NCBI GenBank assembly: GCA_902826685.1
Contig: CADEFT010000003.1
Location: 183,207 to 223,066, forward strand
Origin: an uncultured Acidobacteriota bacterium
GTDB lineage: Bacteria; Acidobacteriota; Terriglobia; Bryobacterales; Bryobacteraceae
Direction of reading: 5' to 3'
Length of the DNA stretch: 39,860 bases
Translations under genes and position numbers: made by a program
Notes under the pieces: model-generated
Seen by the model: only the letters and a program-made list of their open reading frames with translations
Told to the model about the DNA's origin: nothing
Database searches by the model: none
Shown: positions 22,620 to 29,095 of the stretch, piece after piece
Layout: every line of letters starts with the position of its first letter
How positions within the stretch are numbered: the first letter of the stretch is position 1

Positions 22620-23795
22620 TTATCGGGTGAGGGTGAAGTTGACGTCGACCGCGGTCGAGACTTCGACCGGTTCGCCGTTGAGGTAAGTGGGAGAATACTG
22701 CCATTGGCGTACGGCGGCAATGGCGGCGGGCACCAGCAGCGGGTGGCCGCCGACAAGCGCGATGTCGCCGACGTGGCCGTCGCGGCCGATGCGCACGGCC
22801 AGCCGTACAGTTCCTTGAATCCGCGCCGCCTTGGCTTCGGCCGGATAGGCCGGGCGGGGCTGGAAGACCAGCTTCTGCGACTGGCGGTTGCCGCCGATGC
22901 GCAGTTGGGTCACCGGCGCCGTATGCCGCAGGGGAAGCAACGCCGCGGCGGCGCCGGAAGCGGCGGCAAGCGCCACAAGGGCGAACGCGATCGCAAAGCG
23001 ATTGGAAGGCAGCGGCCCTCGTGTGAGAGCGGCCACCCGCCTGGCCAGGTTGCGCCGTTCGAGAAAGGCTGGCGCCGGGACGAAGGCTAGCTCCGTCTTC
23101 AACCCCGCCACGGCAAGCAGCGCGGCCAGATAGCCGTCGCGATCGCCGGTGCGCCGCACGGCCTCTTCATCCACCACCTGTTCCCGGGTGAGGTGAATGC
23201 GGCTCAACACCAGCCACACCGCCGGGTGAAACCAGAGCGCGCAGCGCACCAGTTCTTCCATCACCAGGTGCAGCCAGTCCCGCCTTTCGACGTGCAGCCG
23301 CTCATGACATTCGATGGCGCGGCGCGACGCCTCCGGCATGCCGGGGTAACCGGCGGGCATCAGGATGACGGGACGCAGCCAGCCGAAGGTGACCGGTCCC
23401 TTCACGTCGGCCGACAATCGAATGCCGGGCGAGTCCGTGGTCCCGGCGCGCCGCGCCCAACGTCTGGCGCGGGCGAAGCTGATGGCCAGCCGGCTGAGGA
23501 ACATCAGGCATCCCAAGCCGAGCGCGGCGGCAAACAGCGTATTGAGATCGAACGAAGACGAAGGAACCGGCGTGGACGGTCCCGTGGTCAGTAGCACCGA
23601 TCCGCCGCCGGTGGACAGCGGACGCCGCGGCGCGATCCACGGCAGCGCCAGACAGGCCAGCAGCACCAGCCGCCAGTGCCGGTGAGCGGCTTTTGCTCCG
23701 CGCAGCGATGGCGCGAGCGAAATCAACCAGGCCGCCGCCACCAGCATCGCCAGTTCGCCGCTGTAGAGCAGCAGGTTCGCCGTCCAGAGGTTCAT
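22620..23795 (-). CDS. BlaR1/MecR1-type M56 peptidase fused to a TonB C-terminal domain
   Basis: 391 aa. There are several N-terminal membrane helices (1-30, 40-55, 85-105), then a cytoplasmic M56 metalloprotease domain with HERLH (164-168) in AIECHERLHVERRDW and a downstream Glu in VVDEEAVRR. After a further membrane helix (~285-305) comes a periplasmic TonB-C domain (about 308-391) in the place where BlaR1 carries its beta-lactam sensor. In known systems M56 proteins cleave the partner repressor BlaI after sensing. Here the sensor is replaced by a TonB-like domain, so the input is probably an envelope state or a receptor contact. The start overlaps the blaI-like gene by 4 bp. Confidence 0.88.
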   Translation of the reverse strand: MNLWTANLLLYSGELAMLVAAAWLISLAPSLRGAKAAHRHWRLVLLACLALPWIAPRRPLSTGGGSVLLTTGPSTPVPSSSFDLNTLFAAALGLGCLMFLSRLAISFARARRWARRAGTTDSPGIRLSADVKGPVTFGWLRPVILMPAGYPGMPEASRRAIECHERLHVERRDWLHLVMEELVRCALWFHPAVWLVLSRIHLTREQVVDEEAVRRTGDRDGYLAALLAVAGLKTELAFVPAPAFLERRNLARRVAALTRGPLPSNRFAIAFALVALAAASGAAAALLPLRHTAPVTQLRIGGNRQSQKLVFQPRPAYPAEAKAARIQGTVRLAVRIGRDGHVGDIALVGGHPLLVPAAIAAVRQWQYSPTYLNGEPVEVSTAVDVNFTLTR

Positions 23796-24172
23796 GACCG
23801 CCTCCGATCCTTCAGCAGTTTCTCGATCTCGCGGATCTCGGCTTCGGAAAGATTCTGATCTTCGAGCAGGTGCACCATCAACGGTTCGGTGGAGCCGTTG
23901 AAGACGCGCTCCACGAATTCGCGCACCATGCCGCCGATGACCTGGCGCTTGGGCCGCGCCGGAGCGTAGACGTACGCCTTCTCCGCCTGGGCTTTCTTCA
24001 GGTGCCCCTTCTGCTCCAGGATGTTCATCATCGTCATCACGGTGGTGTAGGCGACTTTGCGCCTTTCGAGCAGCGTTTCGTAAACTTCGCGCACCGTGGC
24101 CGGACCGCGCTGCCAGACGATCTTCATCAACTCCAGTTCCTGGGCGGTCAGTGTGGCGGAACGTCTTCTCAT
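23792..24172 (-). CDS. BlaI/MecI/CopY-family transcriptional repressor
   Basis: 126 aa. A winged helix (TAQELELMKIVWQRGPATVREVYETLLERRKVAYTTVMTMMNILEQKGHL) is followed by a dimerisation tail (RPKRQVIGGMVREFVERVFNGSTEPLMVHLLED), typical for the family. It binds as a dimer to TACTA/TAGTA-type dyads and is inactivated by an M56 protease, here encoded immediately downstream with a 4-bp overlap. A perfect palindrome at 24172-24187 abuts its own start codon, so autorepression is likely. The ATG follows a -10 by 6 nt with no SD, so the message should be leaderless. Confidence 0.92.
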   Translation of the reverse strand: MRRRSATLTAQELELMKIVWQRGPATVREVYETLLERRKVAYTTVMTMMNILEQKGHLKKAQAEKAYVYAPARPKRQVIGGMVREFVERVFNGSTEPLMVHLLEDQNLSEAEIREIEKLLKDRRRS

Positions 24173-24207
24173 ACTAATTAATTAGTACGAACGGGTTCGC
24201 GTGTCAA
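24172..24207 (-). promoter_or_regulatory. blaI-like promoter with 16-bp palindromic operator
   Basis: On the minus strand TTGACA (24202-24207) is followed by 17 bp and TAATTA (24179-24184). Transcription is predicted to begin at the ATG (24172). The -10 lies inside TACTAATTAATTAGTA (24172-24187), a perfect palindrome that fits TACTA-N6-TAGTA BlaI operators. Repressor binding would block the promoter directly, and it probably also affects the divergent gene whose -10 is 32 bp away. Confidence 0.75.
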
Positions 24208-24218
24208 GCCTTTTCTTT

Positions 24219-24224
24219 TATAAT
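24219..24224 (+). promoter_or_regulatory. -10 TATAAT, 7 nt before the GTG-start lipoprotein gene
   Basis: A perfect TATAAT is followed by CGGAATC and GTG 24232. Transcription would begin at or next to the start codon. It is divergent from the blaI-like promoter and could be co-regulated by the palindrome at 24172-24187. Confidence 0.55.
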
Positions 24225-24231
24225 CGGAATC

Positions 24232-24624
24232 GTGAAGCGCCCCTTCGTTCGCCCTCTACTGGCCGCCGTGTTGGCCCTGGCCGCCTGTTCGAGCAACGCC
24301 GTGCAGACCAAAGAGGCTGTGGAGAAAGGAGTTCTCGAATATCTGCAGAACCGGTCGGGCCTCGATGTGAAGGCCATGGACGTCTCGGTGGCAAACGTTT
24401 CGTTCCGCGACAAGGAGGCCGACGCCACCGTAAGCTTTAAAGCCAAAGGGTCGACGGATGCATCGAACACGATGCAGATGCAATATGTGCTTGAACAGCA
24501 GGGCGGGAAGTGGGTGGTGAAGGGCCGGTCGGGCGGCGCTGGCGGACACGGCGGCGGCGGGATGGAAGCGCCGGCGGGCGGGGCGCTGCCTCCTGGACAT
24601 CCTCCGGCCGGGAGCAAACCGTGA
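24232..24624 (+). CDS. Small putative lipoprotein of unknown function
   Basis: 130 aa with GTG start. A signal with lipobox LALAACS places the lipidated cysteine at C19. The mature part has a mixed alpha/beta region (TKEAVEKGVLEYLQNRSGLDVKAMDVSVANVSFRDKEADATVSFKAKG, then MQMQYVLEQQGGKWVVKGR) that looks like a small cystatin/NTF2-like or DUF4878-like fold. It ends in a disordered Gly/Pro-rich tail (GGAGGHGGGGMEAPAGG). No family is firmly recognised. The stop overlaps the GTG of the next gene (GTGA), so it is translationally coupled to the flavoprotein. It is divergent from the BlaI operon. Confidence 0.75.
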   Translation: MKRPFVRPLLAAVLALAACSSNAVQTKEAVEKGVLEYLQNRSGLDVKAMDVSVANVSFRDKEADATVSFKAKGSTDASNTMQMQYVLEQQGGKWVVKGRSGGAGGHGGGGMEAPAGGALPPGHPPAGSKP

Positions 24625-25796
24625 AGCATGTCGCCATACTTGGCGGCGGTCCGGCGGGAGCTTTCGCGGCCGCACGGCTGGCGGCGGCGGGCATCGAAGC
24701 CACTCTGATCGACGAGAAGCTGGCGTGGGAAAAGCCTTGCGGCGGCGGCGTCACTTATAAGGCCTGCGAGCGATATCCCTTCCTGTTTGAAAATTCCATT
24801 CCCAAGCAGGTGATGGCGGAAGCGTCGATTGCGGCGCCGCGCGCGGGCATGGTGTCCTTCAAGCTGCGGCATCCGATGGTGATCTATTCCCGGCGGGAGT
24901 TGAACGGTCTGCTGATCGACCGCGCACGGCAGGCGGGCGTGCGGGTGGAACGGGCGCGGGTGCTTTCGGCCGGACGGCGTGCCGGCGCCTGGCATATCGA
25001 AACGTCCGCCGGTCCGCATACCGCCGATTTCTGCGTGCTCGCGCTGGGGGCTCGCAATCCGCTGCGGGAATTGGGAACGCAACTGCGTCCCGCCGATACG
25101 GTGATGGCGATGGCCTACCATGTGGCGGGCACGGCGGAGCGCGTGGATATTGAGTTCCTATCGGGCCTGGATGGCTATGTCTGGGTGTTTCCGCGCCACG
25201 ATCATATTTCCTACGGCATTGGCGGTAAGGGCGAACCTTCGGCACGGCTGCGCGCGCGGCTCGAGGATTGGATGCGATCCAAGCGCATTTCCTTTGAAGG
25301 CGCGCCGTTCCATGCTCACCTGTTGCCATCGCTGGCGCCCGAGGCATGGAAGCAGAATCGCCTCGAAGGGGAAGGCTGGTTCGCCGCCGGCGACGCCGGT
25401 GGACTGGTCGATCCCATCACGGGCGAAGGCATCTACTTCGCCTTGCGATCGGGTGAAGTTGCGGCGGAGTGCATCGCCGATGGAACGTACGGCCGGCCCG
25501 GGCACTACACACGGCGGCTCGCGGAGGAGTTCACCGCGGACCTGGCCTATGGATCGAGTCTGGGCGCTCGGCTGGGCAGCCACATGAGCGCCGCGGCCGC
25601 GGTCAGTGTGCAATGGATGCGCCGCAGCCCCGCGTTTTCCGGTATCATGCAGGATCTGATTTCCGGCGCCCAGCCCTATCTCGATTTGAAAAGCCGCCTG
25701 GTGCGCGAGATGGCGCCGGCAGGTTTGGGCTCTTTGTTCCGCACCGGTTCGATCAGTCTGCGCATGGTAGGCCGAATTCTGGGCTATCAGAGCTGA
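24621..25796 (+). CDS. Geranylgeranyl reductase-family FAD oxidoreductase (copy 1)
   Basis: 391 aa from GTG 24621, which overlaps the previous stop as GTGA. The frame is open further upstream, but only inside the lipoprotein gene. FAD-binding motif GGGPAGAFAAARLAAAG (about 8-24), the family motif PCGGGVTYKA (about 42-51) and the second FAD motif GDAGGLVDPITGEGIYFALRSG are all present. This group reduces isoprenoid chains (menaquinone tails, archaeal-type lipids, chlorophyll side chain) or acts in other FAD-dependent oxidations. Most likely substrate here: a polyprenyl quinone or lipid, by family only. A paralogue follows 12 bp downstream. Confidence 0.87.
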   Translation: MKHVAILGGGPAGAFAAARLAAAGIEATLIDEKLAWEKPCGGGVTYKACERYPFLFENSIPKQVMAEASIAAPRAGMVSFKLRHPMVIYSRRELNGLLIDRARQAGVRVERARVLSAGRRAGAWHIETSAGPHTADFCVLALGARNPLRELGTQLRPADTVMAMAYHVAGTAERVDIEFLSGLDGYVWVFPRHDHISYGIGGKGEPSARLRARLEDWMRSKRISFEGAPFHAHLLPSLAPEAWKQNRLEGEGWFAAGDAGGLVDPITGEGIYFALRSGEVAAECIADGTYGRPGHYTRRLAEEFTADLAYGSSLGARLGSHMSAAAAVSVQWMRRSPAFSGIMQDLISGAQPYLDLKSRLVREMAPAGLGSLFRTGSISLRMVGRILGYQS

Positions 25797-25808
25797 AGGG
25801 GGACTCGC

Positions 25809-27023
25809 TTGGCTCCTGGCAACGGATGGGACGTGATCGTAGCCGGAGGAGGACCGGCCGGCGCGATCACGGCGTGGCGGCTGGCCACGGCAGGCATGAG
25901 AACCGCTATCGTGGATGCGGCCCGCTTTCCGCGCGACAAGGCTTGCGGCGGCGGCGTGCAGGTGCGCGCCTCCAAATGGATTCCCTTCGAGTGGCAGCAC
26001 GTGGTGCGCTCGGCCGTCTATCGGGCCGACTTCTCTTACAAGCTGGGCGAGCGCTTCACGCGCCACTATCCCGACCCGATCGTCTATTGCGTGCGGCGGA
26101 CGGAGTTCGACGCCTGCCTGCTCGACCAGGCGCGTCTGGCGGGGGCGCAGGTCTTTGAGGGCGTGCGCGTTGATCGCGTGGAACCGGTGGTGGAATCGGT
26201 TCGCCTCGATACTTCGCGCGGCGCGATGACGGCCCGCTACGTGGTGGGGGCCGACGGCGCCAACTCCGTGGCCGGCAAGCCGCTCAACTCGCGGGAGAAT
26301 TTCTACTGGCAGGCGGCGATCTATCTGGAGGTGGCGGCCGGGCAGTTGGACACACAGCCGAGAGGCGATTCCCTGCGTATCGATTGGGCAAGCCTGCCCT
26401 CCGGTTACGCCTGGACGTTTCCCAAGGACGATTTCGTCAACGTGGGCGCGGGGTGCCCGGTGGCGCTCGCGAAATCGCTGCGCCGGTACCTGCGGGATTA
26501 CCTCGGGTCGGAATCGCTGATGCAGCCGGCGGCGGCTGCCGGCCTGCGTCCCAGCGGACACATGCTGCCCACCCTGACGCATCGCACCATACCCGCCGGC
26601 AAGGGATTGTTCCTGGTGGGAGATGCGGCCGGGCTGGTGGAACCTTTGACCGGCGAGGGGATCTCCTACGCCTGCCATAGCGCGGCTTTGGCGGCGCGCG
26701 CTCTCGTCGAATATTTCGATTCGGCGGCCGATGCTACCGAAGCGTACGCCCATTCCCTGAAACGCGAGATCGGCTATGAGATTATGCTGGCGAGGCGTCT
26801 GCTAAGCCTGGCGGTGACCTTCCCGCGCCTGTTCTATCGCGTCTTCCGCAGCAGCGACGAAGTATGGGTCACCTTCTGCCGCGTGCTGCGCGGAGAGATG
26901 ACGTTCGAGCATCTGCGGAACCGGATTCTGGGGCCGCTAAAGGTGCTGGGCTCGACGCTCGATTCGCTGGTGGATTGGGGCGAGCGGCGGCGCGTGCTGG
27001 GGCACGTGATTACCGGGCCATAG
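25809..27023 (+). CDS. Geranylgeranyl reductase-family FAD oxidoreductase (copy 2)
   Basis: 404 aa from TTG 25809, which has a good SD (AAGGGGG) at the right distance; the next in-frame candidate, a GTG in DVIVAG, would cut close to the FAD motif. It shows AGGGPAGAITAWRLATAG, ACGGGVQVRASKWIPFEWQ, then GDAAGLVEPLTGEGISYACHSA. The same architecture as the gene before it, with the shared CGGGV and aromatic I/YPF elements, points to an old tandem duplication. The C-terminal helix-rich part (LAVTFPRLFYRVFRSSDEVW) is longer than in copy 1. They may saturate successive double bonds or act as a heteromer. It converges on mutM with a 2-bp gap. Confidence 0.87.
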   Translation: MAPGNGWDVIVAGGGPAGAITAWRLATAGMRTAIVDAARFPRDKACGGGVQVRASKWIPFEWQHVVRSAVYRADFSYKLGERFTRHYPDPIVYCVRRTEFDACLLDQARLAGAQVFEGVRVDRVEPVVESVRLDTSRGAMTARYVVGADGANSVAGKPLNSRENFYWQAAIYLEVAAGQLDTQPRGDSLRIDWASLPSGYAWTFPKDDFVNVGAGCPVALAKSLRRYLRDYLGSESLMQPAAAAGLRPSGHMLPTLTHRTIPAGKGLFLVGDAAGLVEPLTGEGISYACHSAALAARALVEYFDSAADATEAYAHSLKREIGYEIMLARRLLSLAVTFPRLFYRVFRSSDEVWVTFCRVLRGEMTFEHLRNRILGPLKVLGSTLDSLVDWGERRRVLGHVITGP

Positions 27024-27025
27024 CT

Positions 27026-27796
27026 TCACGGACGCTGGCAGCGCGGGCAGAAATGCGTGCCGCGCTGGGCCACCACGATGCGCTTGACCGGCTGGCCGCA
27101 TTGCGCGCAGGGCTGGCCCTGTTTCCCATAAACCTGGTGCAGGTTCTGAAATCCGCCCCGATTGCCCGCCGCATCCACGTAGTCGGAAATCGACGACCCG
27201 CGCATTTCGATCGCCAGGCGCAGCACGTCCTGAATGGCGGCGTGCAGTTGGGTCGCGCGCGCCCGGCTCAGCTTCGATGCGTTCGCCTTGGGATGAATGC
27301 CCGCCCGGAAGAGCGATTCGTCGACGTAAATGTTGCCCAGCCCGCGCAGGAACGCCTGATTGAGCAGTATGGGCTTGATGCGTCCGCGCCGCTCGCGCAG
27401 GCGCTCCCGGAAGGTGGCGGCGTCTATCGCCAACGGATCGGGTCCCAGTTTGTCCAGACGCGGCGGAGCCCACTCGATCCGCCCGAACTGCCGGATGTCG
27501 TCATAGAGAAGCTCGGCGCCATCCAGATGAAAGACCACGCGGGTGTAAGGCGTGCGCGCGCCATCCATCAGCAGCTTCCCCGTCATGCCAAGGTGGATCG
27601 AAAGCGGCCCGTTTTCGCATTCGAACACGACGAACTTGCCGTGGCGGCGGACGGTGGAAATGCGCTGGCCGGCGGCGGCTTCAATTGGCGTGCGCACCAC
27701 CAGCGGCGCGACGATTTCAATGGAAACGATGGTGCGCCCGGCGGCGAGCGGCGCCAGGCCGCGCACGATGGTTTCGACTTCCGGCAGCTCCGGCAC
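27026..27796 (-). CDS. mutM: Formamidopyrimidine-DNA glycosylase
   Basis: 256 aa. The N-terminus (start)PELPEVETIVRGL carries the catalytic Pro (exposed after start-residue removal) and Glu. The beta-hairpin lysine is in RRHGKFVVFE, the helix-two-turn-helix region in FLRGLGNIYVDESLFRAGIHP, and the zinc finger is C-x2-C-x16-C-x2-C (CAQC...CPRC) at the C-terminus. It excises 8-oxoguanine and ring-opened purines and nicks the site. The start codon is GTG and shares one base with the Rieske gene stop (TAGTG), so it is probably translated by re-initiation. Confidence 0.95.
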   Translation of the reverse strand: MPELPEVETIVRGLAPLAAGRTIVSIEIVAPLVVRTPIEAAAGQRISTVRRHGKFVVFECENGPLSIHLGMTGKLLMDGARTPYTRVVFHLDGAELLYDDIRQFGRIEWAPPRLDKLGPDPLAIDAATFRERLRERRGRIKPILLNQAFLRGLGNIYVDESLFRAGIHPKANASKLSRARATQLHAAIQDVLRLAIEMRGSSISDYVDAAGNRGGFQNLHQVYGKQGQPCAQCGQPVKRIVVAQRGTHFCPRCQRP

Positions 27797-28098
27797 TAGA
27801 GGTCGACCAGGATGTCGTTGCCTTCCACCTTTACGGCGAAGGTATCGAGCCGGATGGATGGGTTGTAGTCATGGCGGCCGGTGATGCAATCGAATTCCCA
27901 GGCGTGCCACGGGCAGACCACCAGGCTGCCATGCAGCGCGCCCTGGCCGAGCGGTCCGTTGCGATGCGGGCACACGCCGTCGATGGCATGCACGGCGCCA
28001 TCGACATTGCAAAGGGCAAGCTGTTTATCGCCGATGGTGATTTCGGTCAACGAACCGGGCGGCAGTTCGCTCAGGTTCGCGACCACTTCGAAGGCCAT
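27796..28098 (-). CDS. Rieske [2Fe-2S] ferredoxin-type protein
   Basis: 100 aa, a single Rieske domain with both cluster half-sites: C43-P-H45 (GVCPHRNGPLG) and C62-P-W-H65 (VVCPWHAWEFD). There is no signal peptide or membrane helix, so it is a soluble cytoplasmic electron carrier like the ferredoxin subunits of ring-hydroxylating or NirD-type systems. No oxygenase is encoded nearby. It shares one base with mutM downstream, so the pair forms an operon. One might speculate that it reduces the flavoprotein oxidoreductases encoded next to mutM. It diverges from the sugar-binding protein gene with 17 bp between start codons. Confidence 0.92.
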   Translation of the reverse strand: MAFEVVANLSELPPGSLTEITIGDKQLALCNVDGAVHAIDGVCPHRNGPLGQGALHGSLVVCPWHAWEFDCITGRHDYNPSIRLDTFAVKVEGNDILVDL

Positions 28099-28100
28099 AC

Positions 28101-28106
28101 TACAAT
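28101..28106 (+). promoter_or_regulatory. -10-like TACAAT, 9 nt before the sugar-binding protein gene
   Basis: TACAAT, then TAACCTACC, then ATG 28116, with no SD. The -10 lies in the 17-bp space between two divergent start codons, so both genes must share an extremely short promoter region. Confidence 0.4.
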
Positions 28107-28115
28107 TAACCTACC

Positions 28116-29075
28116 ATGCGCCGGTATTACGCCCTGTTGCTCTGCGCGCTCGCCTTTGGCTGCCATCGCGATTCGAGAAAAGTGGTGGGTGTGGTGCCCA
28201 AGGGCGCCAATCATATCTTCTGGCAAACCGTGCATGCCGGAGCGATCAAAGCGGCGCAGGAATACGGCTTTGAAGTGGAGTGGAACGCGCCCACGCTCGA
28301 GATCGATTCCAGCCGCCAGATCGGCATCGTGGAGTCGATGGTCAACCGGCGGCTGGCGGGCATCGTGCTCGCGCCGGTGGACCGCAAAGCGCTGGTGAGC
28401 GTGGTGGAGCGGGCGGCCGCCGCGGGCGTTCCCGTGTCGATTTTCGATTCCGGCATCGACACGGCGAAACGCATCTCCTATGTGGCCACCAACAACGAAG
28501 AGGGCGGGCGCATGGCCGCGCGCCGCATGGCGGAGCAATTGAAGTGCAAGGGCAAGGTGGCGGTGATCGGTTTCATGCCGGGCTCGGCTTCGACGATGGA
28601 ACGCGAACACGGCTTCCAGGATGAGATTCGCGCGCGGTGCAAAGAGATCGATGTCGTCGGGCTGCAGTTCGGCATGGCCGATCGCGCCAAGGCGATGGCG
28701 GCCACCGAGAACGTGCTGGCGGCGCATCCGGATCTGGCGGGGCTGTTCGCCGACAACGAATCGAGTTCGGCGGGCGCGGTGCAGGCGCTGAAGAGCCGCA
28801 ACGCCAAGGCCGTGAAATTCGTGGCCTTCGATGCCTCCGATCAACTGATAGCCGATATGAAGGCGGGCTGGATCGACTCGATCGTGGTGCAGAATCCGTT
28901 CCGCATGGGCTATGAATCGACCAAGGCGATCGGTCTGCTGCTCAGTGGAGAGAAACCCGCCGATACCATCGACTCCGGCGCGGCTTTGATTACTCCGCAG
29001 AATCTGGAAGCCGCCGAGATCCGGGAACTGGTGGCGCCCGATATTCAGAAGTACTTGAAACCCACCGCGCACTGA
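28116..29075 (+). CDS. Ribose-type ABC sugar-binding lipoprotein
   Basis: 319 aa. A lipoprotein signal ends at C16 (LCALAFGC). The mature part is the periplasmic-binding/LacI fold of the RbsB group: GANHIFWQTVHAGAIKAAQEYGFEV, NRRLAGIVLAPVDRKALV, VSIFDSGIDTAKRISYVATNNEEGG, and VVQNPFRMGYESTKAIGLLLSGEKP. It captures a monosaccharide or similar polyol in the periplasm and hands it to a permease/ATPase pair of the RbsC/RbsA type. Those two genes lie 3.8 kb away on the other side of a TonB-dependent receptor, on the opposite strand. The exact sugar is not readable. Confidence 0.9.
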   Translation: MRRYYALLLCALAFGCHRDSRKVVGVVPKGANHIFWQTVHAGAIKAAQEYGFEVEWNAPTLEIDSSRQIGIVESMVNRRLAGIVLAPVDRKALVSVVERAAAAGVPVSIFDSGIDTAKRISYVATNNEEGGRMAARRMAEQLKCKGKVAVIGFMPGSASTMEREHGFQDEIRARCKEIDVVGLQFGMADRAKAMAATENVLAAHPDLAGLFADNESSSAGAVQALKSRNAKAVKFVAFDASDQLIADMKAGWIDSIVVQNPFRMGYESTKAIGLLLSGEKPADTIDSGAALITPQNLEAAEIRELVAPDIQKYLKPTAH

Positions 29076-29083
29076 ATCCGGGT

Positions 29084-29089
29084 CACAAT
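29084..29089 (+). promoter_or_regulatory. -10-like CACAAT, 6 nt before the TonB-receptor gene
   Basis: CACAAT, then AGAAAG, then ATG 29096. The AGAAAG may act as a weak SD instead. It lies in the 20-bp gap after the binding-protein stop, so the receptor may be co-transcribed with that gene or start its own message. Confidence 0.3.
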
Positions 29090-29095
29090 AGAAAG

